From assembly GCF_019112545.1 (NCBI RefSeq), contig NW_025064926.1:224413-288412 (forward strand): a stretch of DNA of 64,000 nt, given 5' to 3'. Source of the DNA: Guyanagaster necrorhizus (Eukaryota > Basidiomycota > Agaricomycetes > Agaricales > Physalacriaceae). The notes beneath the pieces were generated by a model that was given only the letters and a program-made list of their open reading frames with translations, was not told where the DNA came from and did not search any database. Shown piece by piece: positions 23,515-35,568 of the stretch. Both the position numbers and the translations under genes were made by a program. Every line of letters begins with the position of its first letter. Within the stretch, counting starts at the first letter, position 1.

Positions 23515-23850
23515 TATTGAGAGTACAAGCCATGACTGCAGATACAGTTGTATAGACTCTAAATTAGTTATCAGTTTCTATAGTTTTCACTATTTACACA
23601 GCTACATATTTTAGCAACTTACTATCTGCTAAGATGTGAGTATTTTATGCCTACTTATACTATATCTTACTAATTAACAGTAGATATATCTATTTTGTTG
23701 TTTCAGATACTATACATACCAACTATAGCAACTTACTGTCTACTAAGATATACACCTATTTTATTATTTCAAGCCAACTCTTGCTCCACTCATATTGCTG
23801 TGAAATCTCACAGTCATGTCCTCTCAGGTTCTTCAGTCCACTACTCAACA
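23515..23850 (+). repeat. Copia LTR 1 (about 336 bp)
   Basis: It runs from TATTGAGAG (ancestral TGTTGAG) to CTCAACA, giving the inverted ends TGTTGAG/CTCAACA. It matches the second copy at 59716-59985. LTR 1 has about 65 extra bases that look like a local tandem duplication of its own segment ('AGCAACTTACTRTCTRCTAAGAT' occurs twice, at about 23619 and 23728). No target-site duplication is shared between the two copies, so they may be from different insertions. Confidence 0.75.
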
Positions 23851-25451
23851 GGTTACAGACTCTGATAATATATCTTCATCAATCTCTACTGTCAAACTCC
23901 TTAATCTGCCTTATCTAAAAGATAATAGCACAAACTGCATCTTATATAAGGAATGAATTCTAAATATGGCTATCTTAAAAGAGCTTAGATGAATCTTATA
24001 TGGAACTGCTAAGAAGCTCACAGAGATGATAGAGACAAATGGAGACTATTACTTACTAGAAAACTTTATACTCTTATCTGAAGATAAAGTTGAAAAGCAA
24101 CTGACTCTTCAGAATGTATATGACTAGAAGAAGGCACAGGTCTGTGAGATGATGTATGAAACAATCAGCACTTCAACCTTCATGCAGATTAAAAGTAAAC
24201 TCTCTGCTGAAATATGGAAGAAGCTCACTTTCATCTTTAAAAAAAAAGGTATTTTGACACAGGAGAACCTACTCAACAAGCTTCAAAATCAATGTTGTCT
24301 TGATAATGGAGATATTTGAATCCATCTTATCAATATGTCCAGGATGAGAGAAGAACTTGCTGCAATGGAGAAGTCTATTAGTGATGACTCTTATGCTATC
24401 TACATTTGAACATCACTTCTGATAAGTTACAGATTCACACTCAAAATACTTGACATTGTCTCACAGATGATTGACAAACCTGTATCAAGCAGCCTTCTGA
24501 TTCAGTAGATCCAAGAGACTGCCAATCAAAGGCAGGTGGAGAAAAACATTAATGAGTCTATACAGAACTTGGCACTATTTCTGAGCAACAATAAAGAGAA
24601 AAGAAAGAGTAAAAGAAAGGCTACTGGAAAAAGAGAGACAAAAGAGAGCAATGATAGCCTGCACTGCAACAACTGCAGCCATAACAACCACATAAAGAGA
24701 GACTGGTATAGAGAGGGAAAAGATAAAGCAGGCCAAGCACCATGGGATAAGACTAAAAAGACAGTCTAAGCCAATATGGTAGAGAAGGCAGATGATGAAA
24801 CACTTATAAACTATAGATTCTCAGCCATTTTAGATGTCAAAGCTCCAGCCCTCAAGTGCACATCTGACTATCAAACAGATGCACAAGCTCTTACAACTCT
24901 AAGCAATGACACAGCCTCCAAAATTATTGACACTGGTGCAAGCAACCATTTCACTGACTACTGTAAACATTTCAGCAACTTCACAGCCACCAAGCCTATT
25001 CCTATCAAAGTAGCAGATGGCCAAACATTCAGCATAATAGGTAAAGGAGATTACTCTATTCAGTTACCAATAGGATCAGACCAAAAGCCAATGCTTATTA
25101 CTCTTTATAATGCCTACTACTTATCTAGCATAGCATTCATACTCATATCAGTCAGCTGTCTATATTGTAGTGAATACTTGCTTATCATCAAGAATAACTA
25201 TTGCATAATACAAAGCTCACAATCCAAATATAAAACAATTGGCATAATACTAGTGACCAAAGGCCTATATCATATAACTGCCTTTATAACATCCAAATCC
25301 ATATCTAACACCTCTATCACTATATCCTCTGAACACTTTATAATCATGAAAAAGTTTTATAATCTTATATACCATCCAAGTAAAGTTATTCTTATCACAA
25401 TAGCAAAATCCAGATTAGTATATAGTATCTATATCAATGTAAAAACTAAGA
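23817..25451 (+). pseudogene. Copia gag and protease, truncated and broken
   Basis: From an ATG at 23817 the reading continues, with stops, as a Copia gag ('STVKLLNLPYLKDN', 'LKNKLQNQ'-type segments). The zinc knuckle lies near 24665-24706 (CNNCSHNNHIKRDW, where the last cysteine has become tryptophan). A long open frame at 24776-25474 holds the protease motif DTGAS (24929-24943), in the Copia form 'IIDTGASNHFTD', followed by the pre-integrase region. The element is cut at 25452 by a chromovirus LTR; integrase and RT are not present here. The ATG falls inside the LTR as I define it, so the true gag start may be downstream. Confidence 0.8.
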
Positions 25452-25739
25452 TATTAGATCTGCTTAGCATATAATCAAAACACATGATAAACTAGTGCTG
25501 TATTTTATTCATACAGTAATGCTAGAATCCACTTTATATATGATATGATTATATGTGTCAAGACTATATCACAGATTAGACTCAGAAAGAAAAAAGTGGT
25601 ATAGATGAAAATTTAGCTTAAAGCTAGAATACTATAGCAAGAGTTATCCTACTTATATATGCATTTATAAAGATAAATATAATTCCTACATTTATTATAT
25701 TCTTCTTCATTGTGACACTATAGTGTCTAGTTGTCAAGT
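25452..25739 (-). repeat. 3' LTR of chromovirus G5, low-coordinate part
   Basis: It begins TATTAGATC (ancestral TGTTAGATC) and aligns with the first 290 bp of the G1 LTR at 5514. It stops at CAAGT (25735-25739), the target-site duplication of G4. The other part of the same LTR resumes at 33951-33955 (CAAGT) and runs to 34134. Together they make an LTR of about 467 bp, split by the 8.2 kb G4 insertion. Confidence 0.85.
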
Positions 25740-26209
25740 TGTTAGATCCAAGCATCATGTGAATAAAAACATGTGATAAACAGAAGTCACCTCACACTTT
25801 GGATGATCAACTGAATCCACTGATGCATATTCTGATCGGTGTGTTACAAGGCCTTAAGACTGACTTGAGTATAAAATGGTATGAAGATAAACTTTAGCTT
25901 GAAGCTGGAGATTCTCAGTGAGAGCAAGCCTACTTAAATACTGTATAAGCTATGACTATTAATACTGTTATCTATTGTGTGTCATCATGTCCTTTGTGCT
26001 CATTATCCTTGGGCATCACTACTGTATATAAAAGACTGATTGTGCATTATCAGGCAATGCTGTTGCATCAAAAGACAATGACTGACTTGGTCTAGTTGTG
26101 ATGACTAAGCTTTACCTCATAGTTCTAAGTGCTTATATAGATGCTCTGACTAAGCATAAATAGGGGTTAAATTGTAGAAAAGATAAAAAAAATGGGAAAA
26201 ATCATAATA
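25740..26209 (-). repeat. 3' LTR of G4 (470 bp)
   Basis: Begins TGTTAGATCC and ends ATCATAATA (last C of TAACA now T), next to the internal polypurine tract (minus strand AAAGCAGAGGTAA). Its partner at 33481-33950 is the same length and nearly the same sequence; visible differences are mainly transitions. Confidence 0.9.
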
Positions 26210-27640
26210 TTACCTCTGCTTTAAGACCATTATCCTGATGGCTTAATTTAAGAATAATTTGTAGTCCTATATGGCATTGTTGGCATTCATATGTTTTTTG
26301 TTTATCTATTGGTTTGATTCAGGTCTGTAGCCTTTCCAACTGACAAGATAATCGACCATTGTTGTTATACCATCACCTTTAGCCTTTATTTTCTGAAGTT
26401 TATGGTTTAAAACTTGATCAATTTCATAATGCTCTTTGTCATTGATCAAGTCAGATGGCAGTGGCAGAGATCATTCTTGGTTGGGGAAGGCTAGTGTAAT
26501 ATATAGTGTCAATAGCATTTCATTCATGATATTGTGGATTTTTCAGGTAGGTGGCAATTTCAGTTTGTAAGAAAAGGCTCCAATTTGGGCAGTATGAGAA
26601 AAGGGTCAGTCTATTTGTCTGTGAGTTTTTGTTTTAGATAGGGAAAATGAAGGTTCATTGTGTCCAGCCAGACTTTGTCATGAATGTTGTATTTGTGAGC
26701 TGAGTGATGGTTTTTGTCATATTGTTTTTTTATGGTAAAAGTGGCCTTTTCAAGAGCTGTCTTTGTTTCATCATGGATTTTTGACATTGTTGTGCTGAAG
26801 TCAATCAAGGCAGGTGTTGTAGTGTATGTTTATTTAGTTTTGGTGACATTGAGGTGTCAGCCAAAATTGATAAAGAATGGAATCTTGCCAGTTGCTGAGT
26901 GTACCCAGTTATTATGCTGAAATGCAGCTAAGGCTAGCCACTCTACCCAATCATCTTGTTGATAGTTAATAAAGAGATGGAGATACTTTTCCATCTCTTG
27001 ATTTGCTTATTTGGTCAGTCCATCTGTCTGGAGATGATAGATGATAGACACATTTTGCTTGATGTTCAGTAGGTGATAAAGATCATCAAGAAGTTTTGAG
27101 ATGAATTGTGGGCCATAATCAGAGATGATGATCTGAGGCATGCTATACTTGGTATATACTTTGTCTTGTAGGATCTTGGCCCATCCCTCAGAGGTTAATT
27201 CTATAGAGCAGGCAATCAGGATAATCACCTTAGAGAATCAATCAACTATGACAATGATGGCATTATAGCTATTACAGTCTGGAAGGCCAATAATCATGTC
27301 TACTGAGATGTGGATCCATGGCATTGATGGGATCTCATTCAGATGGAGTGGTGCCAGTCATAATTGAGTAGAAGCCTTGCCTCTTTGACAAGTTTTGCAT
27401 GCTCTAATGTATCACTTGATGTCCTGGCCTATTTTGGGCCATCAGTATTCTTGGAGTATAAGCTCTTTAGTCTTGGCAATCTCAGAGTGTCCAGCTATAG
27501 CATGATCATAGTGTGTGGTGATGATTTCTCCATAAAGAGCCTGATCCCTAGAAATGTAGATCCATTCATCATAGTGGATCATCTCCTCTTCCTTTGTCAT
27601 TCCTCATTTATGGTTGAGTGATGGGGCCACTTGTTGGTCC
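26210..27640 (-). pseudogene. G4 integrase and chromodomain, broken
   Basis: Open pieces on the minus strand are 27007-27228 ('IACSIELTSEGWAKILQDKV' then 'MPQIIISDYGPQFISKLLDD', where DYG replaces the catalytic DRG-type segment) and 26611-26808 ('MIDFSTTMSKIHDETKTALE', 'KQYDKNHHSAHKYNIHDKVW'). The zinc-binding N-terminal half lies at about 27400-27640. The chromodomain region at 26210-26480 is strongly decayed. Numerous TGA/TAG codons interrupt it. Confidence 0.83.
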
Positions 27641-27739
27641 CATTTATAGCTGTCTCATATTGCACTTTTAATATGCTCATGTATCTCTTCCTCTGTTGGC
27701 ATTATCATTGCCCAAAAGTGTTTGGGTTTTAATAATGTT

Positions 27740-28955
27740 ACTCTCTCATTGTCTCTTTCTTCCTGGTCATGATCAGCATGTCAGCTGAGGAGATCTGCCT
27801 TCTTGTTTGCAACACCAGCTTTGTGATGTAATATGTACTGATACTGTGTGAGTTCCATCACCCATCTCACCTGCCAGTGGTTTAGCTTTTGTGGTTGCTG
27901 GAAGTATTGAAGGTTCTGATAATCTGTTCAGATCTTAAAGATCTTGACAGCATCAATCAGATAATGCTGCCACTCTTCTAAAGTGAGCATTATAGTGAGC
28001 AATTCTTTGTCATAGATCTTGTAGTTGCACTCTGTTATTGTTAATGTCTTTGATAGGAATGCAACTGAGTGCCATCAACCATCCTGTTTCTGGGAGAGAA
28101 CAGCACCAATAGCACTCTTGCTTGAGTCAGCTTTGATATGAAATCTCCCATTCTGTGTAGAGATGGTAAAGACCACATCTTCTGCCAGTCATTGTTTCAG
28201 ATCATCAAATGCCAATTGTTGGGATAGGCCTCAAGTCCAAGGGGCATTTTCAGTCAATTGTGTCATCAGTTGGACTACCTTGCTATAGTCTCAAATAAAC
28301 TGCCAGTAGAAGTTCATGAATCTGAGGAAGAACTGAAGCTCCTTTTTCTTGGTGGGCTCTGGCCATTTTGTGACTCCCACAACCTTGACAGGGTCCATGC
28401 ATATGCTTCCTTCACTGATAATTACTCTGAGGTACTCAGTCTCAAGCACCTCAAATTCACACTTCTCTGCTTTGAGGAACAATTTGTGTTTTCTTATCAG
28501 GGCTAGCACCTAATGTACCAACCTTCTATGCTCCTCCTTCATTTTTGACATGATTAGTATATTGTCCAGATAGATGATCACCTTTCCAGTAGTGATAAGT
28601 TCCTTAAAGATATCATTCATCATCCATTGGAAGGTTGTGGGTGAGTTGGTAAGGCTGAAAAACATGACTGTAAGTTCAAAGAGCTCTCAGTTGGTTCAGA
28701 AGGTGGCTTTTCATTTGTCACCCTCCTTGATTCATATGTTGTTGTAGTCTCAACATACATCCAATTTAGAGTAGTACCTGGTGCTATAGAGTTTATCCAT
28801 CAACACAGAGATCAATGAAAGTGGATAACAAATTTTGATTGTCATCTCATTAAGCTTCTGATAATCCTGGACTGGCCTTAATTTGCCATCCTTTTTTTTG
28901 ATGAAAAAGAAAGATGATGCCATCAGAGATTTCAATGGTCATATCTGTCCACTAG
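27740..28955 (-). pseudogene. G4 reverse transcriptase and RNase H, broken
   Basis: RT is visible at 28750-28935 ('FFIKKKDGKLRPVQDYQKLN', 'NEMTIKICYPLSLISVLMDK', 'YYSKLDV') and 28291-28509 ('HKLFLKAEKCEFEVLETEYL'). The catalytic box reads YLDN (28561-28572), the second aspartate lost. RNase H follows at 27840-28250 and ends with the 'ADLLS'-type motif near 27780-27810. The enzyme is inactive. Confidence 0.85.
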
Positions 28956-29067
28956 AGAAGTTTTCATCCAGGAATTTGTCAAGTTCTTGTTGTTTATTAT
29001 TGCCAAGAGGATAAGTTTTGCAGTCCAGGTTGGCATTGACATTTAAGACTAGTTTGATTGCATGGTT

Positions 29068-29720
29068 CTAAGGTTTGGAAGCTGGTAACTCATCAAAGCT
29101 CTCTTTTTTGAATAAGTCCTGATAGTCTTGTGCCCATTCATGCACCAACTCTTTAAACATCTTTTCTCTTTTTTCTTCATTGGCCTTTGCCACCAGATTA
29201 TTGGCATGATGTGTGGTGCAAACATGCATGGCCTCTTGTAAGTCTATGGTGAGGATTGTCTCACCATCCTCCATCTCCTCATCCCATTGGTCTTTGAAGT
29301 CCTTATCAGGCAATTTAAATGAAAGTTTCTGACAGTGACACCTGGTGAATGTAATTTGCCTGGTCTTCCAGTTGATAAGTGAGTTATGATGGATGAGCCA
29401 ATCATGATCAAGAAAGATCTTCTTGGTTCTGAGATCTATTATAGCCCAGTCAATTCACTCAGAGTGGTCACCAATTGTGAGTCTGAGCTTGATGAATTTG
29501 GTAATTGAGCTGGCTTGGTTTTTTGTTCCATCTGCATTGTAGACTGGGATTGAGACCATGGTGGCTCAGATAGGTAGTTGGTGCTTGGTGACAAAGGCAT
29601 GATTAATTAAGCTGCCAGTGCAACCACTGTTGATCAGAGTGATTACTATGTGGATACTGTGAGATATGAGTGTCTTGAGCTGAGCCTTGGCCAAAAGATT
29701 CTTGCCTGGAGTTTTAGATC
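29068..29720 (-). pseudogene. G4 protease and protease-RT linker, broken
   Basis: The protease motif near 29600-29640 reads 'LINSGCTGSLIN', with the catalytic aspartate (D of DSG) changed to N by a G-to-A change. The linker at 29068-29313 is open and acidic ('WDEEMEDGETILTIDLQEAM', 'FKKESFDELP'). G6 and G5 have the same region, with S or N replacing catalytic residues. Confidence 0.8.
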
Positions 29721-29759
29721 TTTGGGTGAACTTTCATAGTCCCTGAAGCTTGTTGAGCC

Positions 29760-31300
29760 ATTCCAGGGCTTGACAATATTCAGTCTTCTTCATTTCTTTG
29801 ATCTTATCATTGATGATTTCTTTGGTTCAGATCTTATGGACTCAGTTTCTGAGCATGGCTTTTGCTGCTGCTTCATCCTTTGCATCTTTTATAGCTCACC
29901 AGGTCCATTCAGTATTGAATGGTTTTAGCCAGCCAAGAGAGCCCTCTGCCCCTGTTTAGCCCATAGGTATTTGAGTTTTCTTGGGCAATTCTTTGGTGTG
30001 TATGGTGATAGCAGGTATATTTGAATGCATAGGTAGGACAGATATATTCATAACTACAGAAGTACTGTTAGTCTGACTAGCAGCTATTAAGTGCACACCA
30101 TGAGGTTCTTTGGCCAGTTCAGTGGAATCACTCACTGGCCAGCCTCATCTTTTACTTCTTCCACTTTGGTTTCTACTCCAAGTCCTTTTTCTTCTCTTTG
30201 GAGTTCAGAAATCTGCACTCAGATATCTTCCTGAGTTCATTTCTTCTTCAGGCAGTCTTTTGTCATATGGCTTTTTTGGCTGCAATTGAAATATTTACCC
30301 TTCTTCCTCATCCAGTTGATGTCTATGGGCTTCCCTGCCCTCATGTATGTTTTTCCTATGCCCATCTTCTGCATGCTGTAGGCTGGGGCCATCGAGAGTC
30401 CCAATAATTTCTTGGCAGTTGTCTCTAGTTTGGAGTTATTTGGGATTGGCAGAGTCAGCTTCTTTGAGTAATCTTGCAGTGTTGATTATTCCACTTTCTG
30501 TCTTTGTCACTCCTTGTATATCTCAATAATTCATTCTTTCCATTTATCATAGCCTACTAGTATCAAGGCTTTGATGCTGATGGCTGAGATTATCATGATA
30601 TATGAGGAGGAGATGTCTCTCTTGAGGGCTTTGACTATCCATCTATCATTTGCTATATCATTCTGAATGCCAGCAAGCTTTGTGAGCTATTCTAGCTCAT
30701 CAAAGTAATCTGTTTCTGCTTTGTCACCTATCTTGTAGTCTTTGATCTTTTGTTTGTGGACTTCTTGTACCACTGGATCAATAAATTTGTCATGCAACAT
30801 TTGTTTAAAGACTGGCTATGAGGGATATCAGTAATGCTCCCAGGTGGTAGATCAGAAGTTTGAGGAGATCAGAATCTATCACATCTTGGCCTTTTTCTTG
30901 AGGTAGGAGATGGCAAAGACCATCTTGTTCATGTCAGATCCAAGATATCCAACATAAACTTCAAAATATTGTTTGCAATTGACTAGGAATCAGTCAATGT
31001 CATTGGATGCTCCCTTAAAGAGACAGAGTTTGTGAAGGAGATCAGGTTGGCATTGTAAGATGGCAGCATTGCTAAGGAGTGCACCTATCAGGTTGAGCTA
31101 ATTGGAGAACAGGGGTCATCACCACTCATTGGATGGTCCTGAAAATGAATAGAGTGAATTATTGTCTGCCACAGGGCTTCTTTGCAGGATGGTGTCTTTT
31201 TGAATGATGACCCCATTTTTGATAGTAAACTCTAGACAGACTGTCTCTGGATTATCTCATATTGGTTCCTTTCTACTGCTGGTGGCTTTGTTGGACAGAG
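29760..31300 (-). pseudogene. G4 gag with zinc knuckle, broken
   Basis: The nucleocapsid zinc knuckle near 30235-30300 reads 'YFNCSQKSHMTKDC', i.e. CX2CX4HX4C with the first C changed to Y. The capsid lies at about 30500-31080 (matching the G6 segment 'DHFLVNCNQYFQVF' near 47110). Stops and frame shifts occur throughout. Plus-strand open frames at 30198-30529 are antisense. Confidence 0.75.
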
Positions 31301-33464
31301 ATTGGGCCCCTAGGACTCAGCTTCCTTGGCTAGTCCATGGGTTTCAGCATAAGATCAGTGAGTTTGCCAGCTAAGATTGGAATCAAGATAGCTGGATTGT
31401 TGTAGATTGAAAGGAGAGAGCAGAGTATAAAAACATACTGTGGATTGATGGAGCCATGTATATGGCTCATTTTGGAGTAACTGGAGGTGACCAAGGCATT
31501 GGTCAGATAGTTTGCAGCATCTGATATGCTAGTGGTCTGCTGACTGGGTCTTTGGGATGGTTCTTGCTATATTGTTGGATGGCATAATCTGTTGCTGCAT
31601 GCCTGAGGATTTCTGCTTGTTCATTGGGTTCAGAGTTAATATATAGCTATCCCATTTGCATTGCCAATCAGTTGGCATCATGCCATAAAAACTTTATCCC
31701 TTTCATGTATAGTTTCTGATATTCCTGTGCTCTTGCCTTCTGTATCTCCTCTTTCAGTACCTCCTCATCTGTATCCTCTGTTAGTCTATACATGAGTTTT
31801 CCACCAGCATGAGGTGGTTCACTGCTTTCAGTTTCCTCATCCCCCTCAGGCTTGTCATCCTTCTTCTCTTTCTTGAGGAGAGAAGCAGCAGGCAGATTAT
31901 AGAAACTCTCTTTGTTCTCTGGTGGTCATACCATCTTCATTGATCTATTGCTCTGACTGAGTGCTGAGCCCAGTGGTGGGGCCTGAAATGTCTGAGACAT
32001 TGAGGTGGGTTGTAGTGGGTTGACTTCTGATGTTGGAGTCATACCAGTTTTCTCCTAATGCTCATGCTGCCTCCACTCACTCACAATAGAGGCAGATATT
32101 TTGTTGGTATCTGTCATTGAGGAGCTGCCCAACCACTCAGCTCCAGAGGAACCCTCAGAGAGCACAGGCAGGGATGTGAGCATTGTTAGATACTCATAAT
32201 CCATAGTGCCTGAGAACAGACTCATCATCCTCAAAAGTGGTGTCAGCACTAAAGGTTTATCTGGAAGGAGGATGTTGGAGGGTTGAGAGGTATGGAGAGA
32301 GTCCTGGGACATCATCTTAAGCTAGAGGAGAGATTCCATCATTTCTTTTTCCTGCTTCACTGGCTGTAAGGACCTCTGCATTGGTCCAATGCTTCAAGGC
32401 CCAGAGGTTGGACTCAGTTGTGCTGAGTTCTCTAAATACTGGAGTTGAGAGGGAGCAGTCTGCTCATACTGGCATGAGTACTGAGGTGACCTCAGGTCAG
32501 AGCCTATACCAGTTGGAGATGTCAGCCCTCTTCAGTCAAGCCCTCTTGACATTTCACTGCTGCTTCCAATGCTGCCAATCATACTTGATGGCCTTGTCTG
32601 TCTGATGCCTTCTATTGATAATACATTCCTCAAGCTTGCTATAGACAGGCTGAAAGATGTTCTGCTGCCTTTGCTCCTCTTGTTGGAGGGCTTCTTTGTA
32701 GTTGAATGAGATGTTAAGGTTCTATGTGGGGAATAGTCAGTGGATGATTTCATTTTGATTTTCTCAGATTTGCCATTTATTATTGAGCTGGTCTGAGGGT
32801 GCTTGCCCCATCCCAGTGCTGGTCCCAGTGAAGTAGTGTACTGAGATTGCAGAGCTGTAAAACTGATCTCTAAGTGATGCATAGCAGGATTTCAGAGCCA
32901 TTCTAGTGGCATCAAGAGAATCTCTGACATGGTCAGCAATTCCATGGATTCAAGAGGTGCTGGAATGGTCAGGAGAGAGAGACTGCTGAAAAAATTCCTC
33001 CAGGAGGTTCTTGTCTTCATAGTTGGAGACAGGAGGCTGGACCCACAGATTCCAGAATCCTGTGACATAAGGATTGCTGTTTCTGCTAGGTTATTGAGGG
33101 GGGTATTCATGTCTCTTTTCTTCTTGAATGTCCCCTTGATGCAAGTGGCTAGGCCCAGCTCTGGGTAAGAGGCTTGTTGTGGGCTGATGGGATGTTTGTC
33201 AGAATTCAGAGATATCATATAAGGGAAGATCTGAGGTTATATTGTGTAGTATGTGTCATATATATTGAAACTTATTGTAGTGTCTAATGGCCTAAGCAAT
33301 GATTGAATGGCATTCTTGGCACAGCTGGATGATCACCAATAATCCCAACAATGTTCTGATGATGGAGGCAAGGAGTTTGAAGAACTCTTGGTTGAAGTTC
33401 AGATCTGATGTGTTGATAGAGGGCATTCAGTTTCCTCCACACTATAGTGCATGAAGAAAGGGAA
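31300..33464 (-). other. G4 5' leader / gag N-terminal region
   Basis: About 2.1 kb separate the primer site from the recognisable capsid. The equivalent stretch exists in G6 (44670-46800) and, at lower similarity, in G7 (41865-43260). Several fairly long open pieces occur on both strands (for example 32532-32882 minus), and proline/serine-rich translations suggest an old N-terminal gag extension. I could not establish a single frame. Confidence 0.5.
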
Positions 33465-33480
33465 GAAGCTTCAAGCTAAT
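33465..33480 (-). promoter_or_regulatory. G4 self-primer binding site
   Basis: Sense reading is ATTAGCTTGAAGCTTC, directly after the 5' LTR. Its first 13 informative bases (TTAGCTTGAAGCT) are the exact complement of the LTR segment AGCTTCAAGCTAA (33635-33647 on the opposite strand). No tRNA-type TGG start is present. Confidence 0.8.
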
Positions 33481-33950
33481 TGTTAGACTCAAGTGTCATA
33501 TGAACAGAAACACATGATAAACAGAAGTCACCTTGCACTTTGAGTGATCAACTGAATCCACTGATGTATATTCTGATTGATGTATCACAAGGCTTTAAGA
33601 CTGACTCAAGTATAAAATAGTGTGAAGATAAACTTTAGCTTGAAGCTGAGGATTTCTAGTGAGAGCAAGCCTACTTAAATACTGTATAAGCTATGACTAT
33701 TAATACTGTTACCTATTATGTGTCATCATGTCCTTTGTGCCTATTGTCCTTGGGTGTTGCTACTGTACATAAAAGACTGATTGTGCATTGTCAAGTAATG
33801 CTATTGCATTGAAAGACAATGACTGACTTGGCCTAGTTGTGATGACTAAGCTTTACCTCATAGTCCTAAGTGCTTATGTAGACACCCTGACTAAGCATAA
33901 ATAGGAGTTAAATCATGAAAAAGATAAAGAAAATGGGAAAAATCATAACA
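33481..33950 (-). repeat. 5' LTR of G4 (470 bp) with TATA-like box and R segment
   Basis: Begins TGTTAGACTC and ends ATCATAACA in plus-strand reading. In sense, a TATTTAAG box (about 33672-33682) precedes the R segment AGCTTCAAGCTAA by roughly 30 nt, which is where an RNA start would fall. It is flanked by CAAGT at 33951. Confidence 0.88.
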
Positions 33951-33955
33951 CAAGT

Positions 33956-34134
33956 GTGAAACAAATAGATATTATCTGTTGTCAAGACATCTATTATATT
34001 TTATTATAGTCTGTCTATTGTGTTCATGTTGTCATGCAGCAACCATCCCATGATCCTAAGTGCTCTGTGATAAGATAGATATCAGATAAGATAAAATAAG
34101 ACAAAAGAATAGAAAAAAAAGAAAAATCATAATA
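33956..34134 (-). repeat. 3' LTR of G5, remaining part
   Basis: Continuation of the LTR that starts at 25452. It ends ATCATAATA at 34134, followed by the G5 internal sequence with the same motif block (ATTATCTTTCTGTGAAGATC) seen after the G1 and G4 LTRs. Confidence 0.83.
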
Positions 34135-35560
34135 TTATCTTTCTGTGAAGATCATTATTCTGATGGCTTAGTTAAAAGAGAGTTTATAGTCATATATTGC
34201 TGCATCAGCATTCATATTATGCTTACTGACTCACTGATTTGATTTGAGGCTATAATCCTTCTATTTGATGAGATATTCAACCTATAAGCTAGGTCTCACT
34301 CTGTGGCAGCTACAAGTTTATTATATGCAATAATTAAGAATCTATTCAATTTTATAATGCTCTTTATCTTCAATCAGGTTAGGTTCAGGGGGAGGCAGGA
34401 CTTCTTGATTGGAGAAGGTGGGAGGTATATATAGAGACAGAATGGCTTCATTGAATATGAAATGTATTTTTCATGTGGCAGGCAATGAGAGCTAATAAGC
34501 AGATATGCCAATCTTTTTTGTGATTGGAAAGAGGCTAGTATGCTTATCAGCAAGCTTCTTCTTCAGTTGTGAGAGGTGAAGATTTGTTGCATTGAGTCAG
34601 ACATGGTCACCAATATTATACTGAACAGTGGAACATCATGTTTTATTATATTGCTGTTTCATAGCAGCAGTGGCCTTTTTGAGGCAGTATTTTATTTCTT
34701 TGTAGATCTTGGCTATATATTCAATGAATGGTGTCAAGGCAGGCATCAAGACTGAGCAGCAGGATAAGATAGTGACATGCAGATGCCATCTGTGATTGAT
34801 GAAAAATAGTGTTTTCTCTGTTGCTGAGTGGATGTGATTATTATGCTGAAAGGCCATAAGTGGCAGCCAGTCAACCCAATCATCTTGCCTGTGATTGATG
34901 AATATCTGGAGGTACTTCTTGACTTCTTGATTGATCTGCTCCATTTGACCATTAGTCTGCAGGTGGTAAGCCATTGAAGTATTACTTTAGATTTGGAGGA
35001 GATAATATAGGTTCATCATAAATTTGGAGATAAATTGTGGTCCATGATCTGAGATTACCCTCTGTGATATACCAGACTTGGCATAAACCTTGTCTCATAG
35101 AATCTTTACTCATTCTTCCAATGACAGCTCCATTGAACATGTGACTGAGATGATCACTTTAGAGAAGTGATTGACTATGATGATGATGGCATTATAACTA
35201 TAATATTCTGGTGATCTGATGATCATGTCTACTGAAGTATATGTCTATAGTATGCCTGGAATCTCATTTGAGTGTAAAGAAGCCACCTTCACTTGTGTGC
35301 TGATCTTGGTTCACTGACAGATCTCACAGGCCTTGACATATTTTTTCACATCAATCCTTAGTTTCAGCCACTAGTACTTTTGTAGTACCAACTCTATCAT
35401 CTTTGTGATTCCTGAGTGTCCTGCTGTGATATGATTGTGTGATCAAGCAATAATCTCTCTCCTGAGAACATGATCTCAGGGCATGTAAATCCTTTTATTA
35501 TAATAGATCAAATCCTCCTTCTTTATCATCTCTTGATCATGATTGATTAAGAGAGCCATC
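34135..35560 (-). pseudogene. G5 integrase and chromodomain, broken
   Basis: The open piece 34636-34974 reads 'MAYHLQTNGQMEQINQEVKK' then 'DDWVDWLPLMAFQHNNHIHS', the C-terminal half of a Gypsy integrase core. The catalytic core lies at 34980-35250, the zinc-binding part at 35280-35550. Chromodomain-like sequence is decayed at 34135-34320. Confidence 0.82.
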
Positions 35561-35568
35561 TTCTGGTC

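Larger units (their letters stand above)
25740..33950 (-). mobile_element. G4: complete but decayed chromovirus, 8.2 kb, with two 470-bp LTRs and TSD CAAGT
   Basis: Both LTRs are 470 bp (25740-26209 and 33481-33950). The 5-bp duplication CAAGT is at 25735-25739 and 33951-33955. On the minus strand the order is LTR, self-primer site, about 2 kb leader, gag with zinc knuckle, protease, RT, RNase H, integrase, chromodomain, polypurine tract, LTR. All catalytic domains are recognisable but interrupted. It inserted into the 3' LTR of G5, so it is younger than G5. Confidence 0.9.
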
